This document shows, piece by piece, positions 32,113 to 34,777 of a stretch of 34,777 nt of DNA. The notes under the pieces are model-generated. The model was not told where the DNA came from. It saw only the letters and a list, made by a program, of their open reading frames with translations, and did no database searches. A program made the translations under genes and the position numbers. Position 1 is the stretch's first letter. Each line of letters opens with the position of its first letter. Source of the stretch: Haloarculaceae archaeon (lineage in GTDB: Archaea; Halobacteriota; Halobacteria; Halobacteriales; Haloarculaceae); assembly GCA_007122455.1 (NCBI GenBank), contig SKTU01000072.1, positions 1 through 34,777 on the forward strand, given 5' to 3'.

Positions 32113-32499
32113 ACCTCTATACGTAGGGAAGGTCAGGTCGGAACGGAGCGGATTCCGAACGGCCTTCGGAGGCGGTCAGTCCGCCCACATAACGAGGCAG
32201 TATCCGAAAGACAGGCGGTGAACACCGCATTCCAGAAGAGTGCGGTCGTGTGCCTCCTGTTTCAGCAAGCCCACGATACCTCCGAGTCTGCTGACGCTGA
32301 CTCGGCGTTCGCCGGGCAAAAACAACCACGAACGCCGACGACGCCGAGGATAGGAGTAACGGCCACTTGGCATGGCCAGTCAGCCACCGTCACGATGGCT
32401 GGGTTAGATGCGGACTCCCGTAAAGTGGCGGAGTCATGGTTACGAACCTGAAACTCTCACCGCTTGGGATTCCTCCGCGTTTACGCGGAGGAGGATATC
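32105..32499 (+). mobile_element. IS200/IS605 (IS1341-type) 3'-end relic, possible sotRNA/omega-RNA
   Basis: The segment ends in a GC-rich hairpin followed by GGATATCAA, the pattern of right ends of haloarchaeal IS1341-type elements (tnpB-only IS605). The left boundary is uncertain and set where the IS5 relic stops. No intact TnpB is present: frames in this region lack the RuvC and zinc-finger motifs. It may be a non-autonomous derivative (PATE-like) or a decayed copy that kept the 3' region from which sense-overlapping (omega) RNAs are made. Confidence 0.55.
32471..32492. repeat. right-end hairpin of the IS605-like element
   Basis: TCCTCCGCG-TTTA-CGCGGAGGA: a perfect 9-bp stem with a 4-nt loop, 7 bp before the presumed cleavage point after GGATATCAA. 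It ends 10 bp before the stop codon of the zinc-ribbon gene. Confidence 0.7.
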
Positions 32500-32502
32500 A
32501 AT

Positions 32503-32664
32503 CTAGCTACAGTTCGGGCAGATCGAGATCGTAGCGCCACCGTAGTATGTTCGTTCCGCTAATTTTTCTCCACAGATGCTACAGCTCTTCTCCTCTTCGT
32601 CAGCAGAAAGACTGTCGGGTGCCTTAGCCCCGCACCCACAGTTCGCTCCGACGATATCCTGCAT
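32503..32664 (-). CDS. zinc-ribbon miniprotein
   Basis: A 53-residue protein (MQDIVGANCGCGAKAPDSLS...) with cysteine pairs CGC, CSICG and CPNC, arranged for one or two zinc sites, as in the many small zinc-finger proteins of haloarchaea. An in-frame ATG at 32694 would add ten residues (MRNAPSTCLN) including one more cysteine; I prefer 32664, where the acidic domain begins, but cannot exclude the longer form. The gene ends immediately beside the IS605-like right end, so the element appears to have inserted just past its stop codon. The partner is unknown. Confidence 0.6.
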   Translation of the reverse strand: MQDIVGANCGCGAKAPDSLSADEEEKSCSICGEKLAERTYYGGATISICPNCS

Positions 32665-32812
32665 ATTGAGACACGTTGAGGGCGCATTACGCATAAGAGT
32701 CAGTCAGACATTGGTTTCGGTAAGACGACGCTCCTCTGGTGTGCCCGATTCAGGGACTCGATCTAGTAGAGATATGATCTACTTTCTGTCAGTGTCTGGT
32801 AGATTAATCAGT

Positions 32813-32818
32813 TATAAT
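32813..32818 (+). promoter_or_regulatory. TATA box for the 32851 gene
   Basis: TATAAT in GTTATAATATAG, about 35 nt upstream of ATG 32851; it predicts a leader of about 10 nt. Confidence 0.5.
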
Positions 32819-32850
32819 ATAGTTGAATTAGAGAACTTCAGTGGGTACGT

Positions 32851-33153
32851 ATGGTCGAACCACGGCAAGCTGACGAGTTACCGGAACTCAGCGATGAGGC
32901 GGAGAGAACTACCCTCGGTGAGATTGGTGAATTAACCCTGGGTAGTGCTGAGACAGACGCTTTGCGGACGCTTTTTCTGTGGAAGAACGTTGCCGCAGAA
33001 AATATCCAGCAATCTGATGCCTCGCCCGATCCTCCGAGCGCATTTGAAGACCACTCGATAGCCGAACTGAGGGACGTCTCGTTGTCCGCAGCTTCAAATA
33101 CGAATGCCAAACTACGATTGTTAGAATATTACGTCAGCGAAGACGTACTGTGA
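32851..33153 (+). CDS. small acidic protein, unknown function
   Basis: A 100-residue acidic protein (MVEPRQADELPELSDEAERT...) with a helical middle (SAETDALRTLFLWKNVAAEN) and C-terminus (NTNAKLRLLEYYVSEDVL). There is no signal peptide, TM helix or cysteine. I do not recognise a family. The amino acid composition is typical of haloarchaeal cytoplasmic proteins, and a good TATA element precedes it, which favours a real gene. It lies at the right edge of the island, convergent with the MFS gene. Confidence 0.6.
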   Translation: MVEPRQADELPELSDEAERTTLGEIGELTLGSAETDALRTLFLWKNVAAENIQQSDASPDPPSAFEDHSIAELRDVSLSAASNTNAKLRLLEYYVSEDVL

Positions 33154-33205
33154 ACCGTGTAGTCTCATAGTGATTGACCGCGGGTGCGCCCATTACGTCG
33201 ATTAC

Positions 33206-34414
33206 TCAGCGGTCGTGATCCGGCAGCCGAAGTGTGACGACCAGTGCCACCGCGATGACGACGGCGAGACCGATGTACGACGCGTCGAAGTAGCCGAAAT
33301 CCGCGGCGATCCCGAACAGTACCGGCCCCGCCGCCCCGATCGTCGCGGCCGTCGATCGGATGACCCCGAGTCCGGTTCCCTGGATCTCTTTGGGTAACAC
33401 CTCCGCGAGATACGGTTGCGTGATCGCACCGGATCCCTTCGCCGTCGCGATCAGCAGCGTCACTGCGACGAGCGGCCACAGGCCGTCGATCATCGGCAGG
33501 ACGACCAGGCCGACGATCGGCCCAATGAGGATGAGCGGCAGGGTGCGTCGTGCGCCGATCACGTCGTAGGCTCGCCCCGAGATCGGCTTTGCGACGATTC
33601 CGACCGCAAAGTAGAGTCCGAAGATGAGGCCCGCTGCAGTCGGCGAGAACCCCTTCACCTCGATCAGATAGGTCGGATAGAACGCCGAGAACGTCTGCCA
33701 CACCAGGATGAACAGACAGAGCACCCCGCCCATGATCACCGTCGCGGGCTGTCGGATCTCACCGAGGACGTCCCGGAACGCCTCGAGCGAGAGGCCCTCG
33801 GGCGCGGCCGTCGAATCGGTGTCGCCCGGCAGCGTCAGCCAGATGTAGATCCCGACCACGACGAGAAACGGGACGACGAATCCCAGGCCGACCTGCCAGG
33901 CGACGATTACCGCGAGCGCGCCCGCCAGCGGCGGGAGGATCGTCTGACCGATGTCGCCGGTGGCCATCGTCACGCCGAGGGCGCTTCCGAGCCGCTCCGG
34001 ATACAGATCCGAGAGCGCAGTGATCCGGGCGATCGTGTACATGGACATCCCGCCGCCGACGAAGGCGGTCGCCGCGAACAACGGGAGGGCCGACGGAGCC
34101 ACCAGCACGAGGCCGATGCCGACCACGACGAGCGCGATGCTGACCGTCAGCAGTGTTCGCTCCCCGTATCGGTCGACCAGGATGCCGGACGGCATCTGTC
34201 CGAGCGCGTAGGCGAGCCAGAGGATCGTGATCAGTAGCCCGGCGGTGGTGAGCGTGAGGCCGAAATCGACGCGAAGATACGGCAACAGCACCGGGAAAAT
34301 CATCCGGGTACCGACCAACAATCCCCACGCGAGAGCGATCGTCGTGAACATTCGACCTCTCTTTCCGGCGCCTAACGCGACGAGCTCTCGTTTGATCGCG
34401 GTTACGTACTGCAT
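33206..34414 (-). CDS. MFS transporter
   Basis: A 402-residue major facilitator with 12 predicted TM helices and a central loop (about 190-215, LPGDTDSTAAPEGLSLEAFR). The loop between TM2 and TM3 carries the family signature in GQMPSGILVDRYGERTLL, and the matching loop in the second half reads AKPISGRAYDVIGARRTLPL. The substrate cannot be inferred; sequences of this type are annotated as nitrate/nitrite, sugar-phosphate or drug permeases. I use ATG 34414; a GTG five codons upstream (34429) is possible. It marks the return to GC-rich chromosome after the island. Confidence 0.92.
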   Translation of the reverse strand: MQYVTAIKRELVALGAGKRGRMFTTIALAWGLLVGTRMIFPVLLPYLRVDFGLTLTTAGLLITILWLAYALGQMPSGILVDRYGERTLLTVSIALVVVGIGLVLVAPSALPLFAATAFVGGGMSMYTIARITALSDLYPERLGSALGVTMATGDIGQTILPPLAGALAVIVAWQVGLGFVVPFLVVVGIYIWLTLPGDTDSTAAPEGLSLEAFRDVLGEIRQPATVIMGGVLCLFILVWQTFSAFYPTYLIEVKGFSPTAAGLIFGLYFAVGIVAKPISGRAYDVIGARRTLPLILIGPIVGLVVLPMIDGLWPLVAVTLLIATAKGSGAITQPYLAEVLPKEIQGTGLGVIRSTAATIGAAGPVLFGIAADFGYFDASYIGLAVVIAVALVVTLRLPDHDR

Positions 34415-34611
34415 TATCGACGCGAACACCTACACGAGTTCTCGGGGAGGATGCGCTGCATTGGTGGGTGTGACGACTCTGCTCGGTGGCTATCCGGCGG
34501 ACCGTATAAAGCCACGCTTGCTTACAAATATGGGTGCATCGTGGTTCGTGTCGCGGAGAGGGCTGGTGGTCTGTTGGCATTGTCTCAGCGGTACGGGCGT
34601 TTGCCTCGGAT
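34415..34611. promoter_or_regulatory. intergenic region upstream of the MFS gene
   Basis: About 200 bp without a gene. CTTTATACGG on the minus strand (34501-34510) is a plausible TATA element for the MFS gene with a leader of about 65 nt. Nothing else clear was seen. Confidence 0.35.
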
Positions 34612-34777
34612 TCATCCTCCTTGAGAGCGGATTCGAAGCGGACGGGTGCCGACGCAACGAGCGACGGCGACGATCGGTGCGAGAAGTACCAGGTTCACGG
34701 CCCCCCACGCAGCCACCGGCGAGCCGCCGTGAAGCGCCTCGAGAGTCGACGGCGGAAGCACCACCGGATAGCGGCGC
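34612..34777 (-). CDS. C-terminus of a probable membrane protein (partial)
   Basis: The minus-strand frame entering from the right edge reads RRYPVVLPPSTLEALHGGSP, then VAAWGAVNLVLLAPIVAVAR and CVGTRPLRIRSQGG before the stop at 34612-34614. It has one clear hydrophobic helix followed by a basic tail, as in the last TM of an integral membrane protein. The competing frame on the same strand (starting APLSGGASAV) is Arg/Ser-rich and looks like a shadow. The family cannot be identified from 54 residues. Confidence 0.5.
   Translation of the reverse strand, partial: RRYPVVLPPSTLEALHGGSPVAAWGAVNLVLLAPIVAVARCVGTRPLRIRSQGG

Noticed and set aside
32117-32451. Short frames on both strands inside the IS605-like segment as possible genes
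   Set aside because: Neither shows TnpB, TnpA or any other motif. The sequence is better explained as the non-coding or decayed 3' part of the element.
34490-34708. 72-codon minus-strand frame at the right end
   Set aside because: Arg/Ser/Pro-rich and overlaps a frame with a clear hydrophobic helix and a natural stop, which is the better call.

Overview
The window is about 35 kb of haloarchaeal (class Halobacteria) chromosome. This rests on high GC content, strongly acidic proteins, TATA boxes placed so that many transcripts should be leaderless, Tat-type lipoprotein signals, HalX and HalOD1 signalling domains, a two-subunit KorAB ferredoxin oxidoreductase and an Orc1/Cdc6 protein. I cannot name the species. 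No tRNA, rRNA or CRISPR array was seen.

Layout. 1-3.1 kb is core metabolism: the 5' end of korB, korA, an FNR-type flavoprotein reductase and methylmalonyl-CoA epimerase. 3.2-14.2 kb is a cell-surface locus: a SipW-like Ser/His signal peptidase, three secreted proteins sharing a TGAF-type signal region, a 1616-residue multidomain surface protein, a two-TM membrane protein, and a wHTH/membrane regulator transcribed away from them across an intergenic region carrying a large dyad. I read this as one export and assembly system for an extracellular fibre or matrix, comparable in parts to bacterial SipW/TasA and archaeal bundling pili.

14.2-22.4 kb is mostly signalling: a metallophosphoesterase, two RecA-like DUF7504-type proteins (one joined to a membrane domain), a protein with a ribbon-helix-helix-like start, coiled coil and zinc ribbon, a CheY-like regulator, a receiver-HalX-PAS-histidine kinase hybrid, and a receiver-HalX protein fused to a rhomboid-like membrane protease domain. 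22.4-26.7 kb returns to ordinary chromosome: methylmalonyl-CoA mutase large subunit, a DUF457-type membrane hydrolase, a HalOD1 protein, a canonical rhomboid protease and a purine-nucleoside permease-like protein.

26.8-33.2 kb is an accessory island, more AT-rich by eye and gene-poor. It starts with an Orc1/Cdc6 paralogue followed by an ORB-like site, then holds two lipoproteins, two small membrane genes (one frameshifted), an SRPBCC protein, an IS5-family transposase C-terminal relic, an IS200/IS605 (IS1341-type) 3' end with its hairpin, a zinc-ribbon miniprotein and a small acidic protein. At least five copies of a degenerate 29-bp motif are scattered through it. Two of them, in opposite orientation and each followed by a perfect 15-bp block, bracket a 3.6-kb cassette. 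The window ends with an MFS transporter and the C-terminus of a probable membrane protein.

The best candidates for an undescribed system are the SipW-linked surface locus, the response regulator-rhomboid fusion facing its sister kinase, and the repeat-bounded cassette next to the orphan orc gene.
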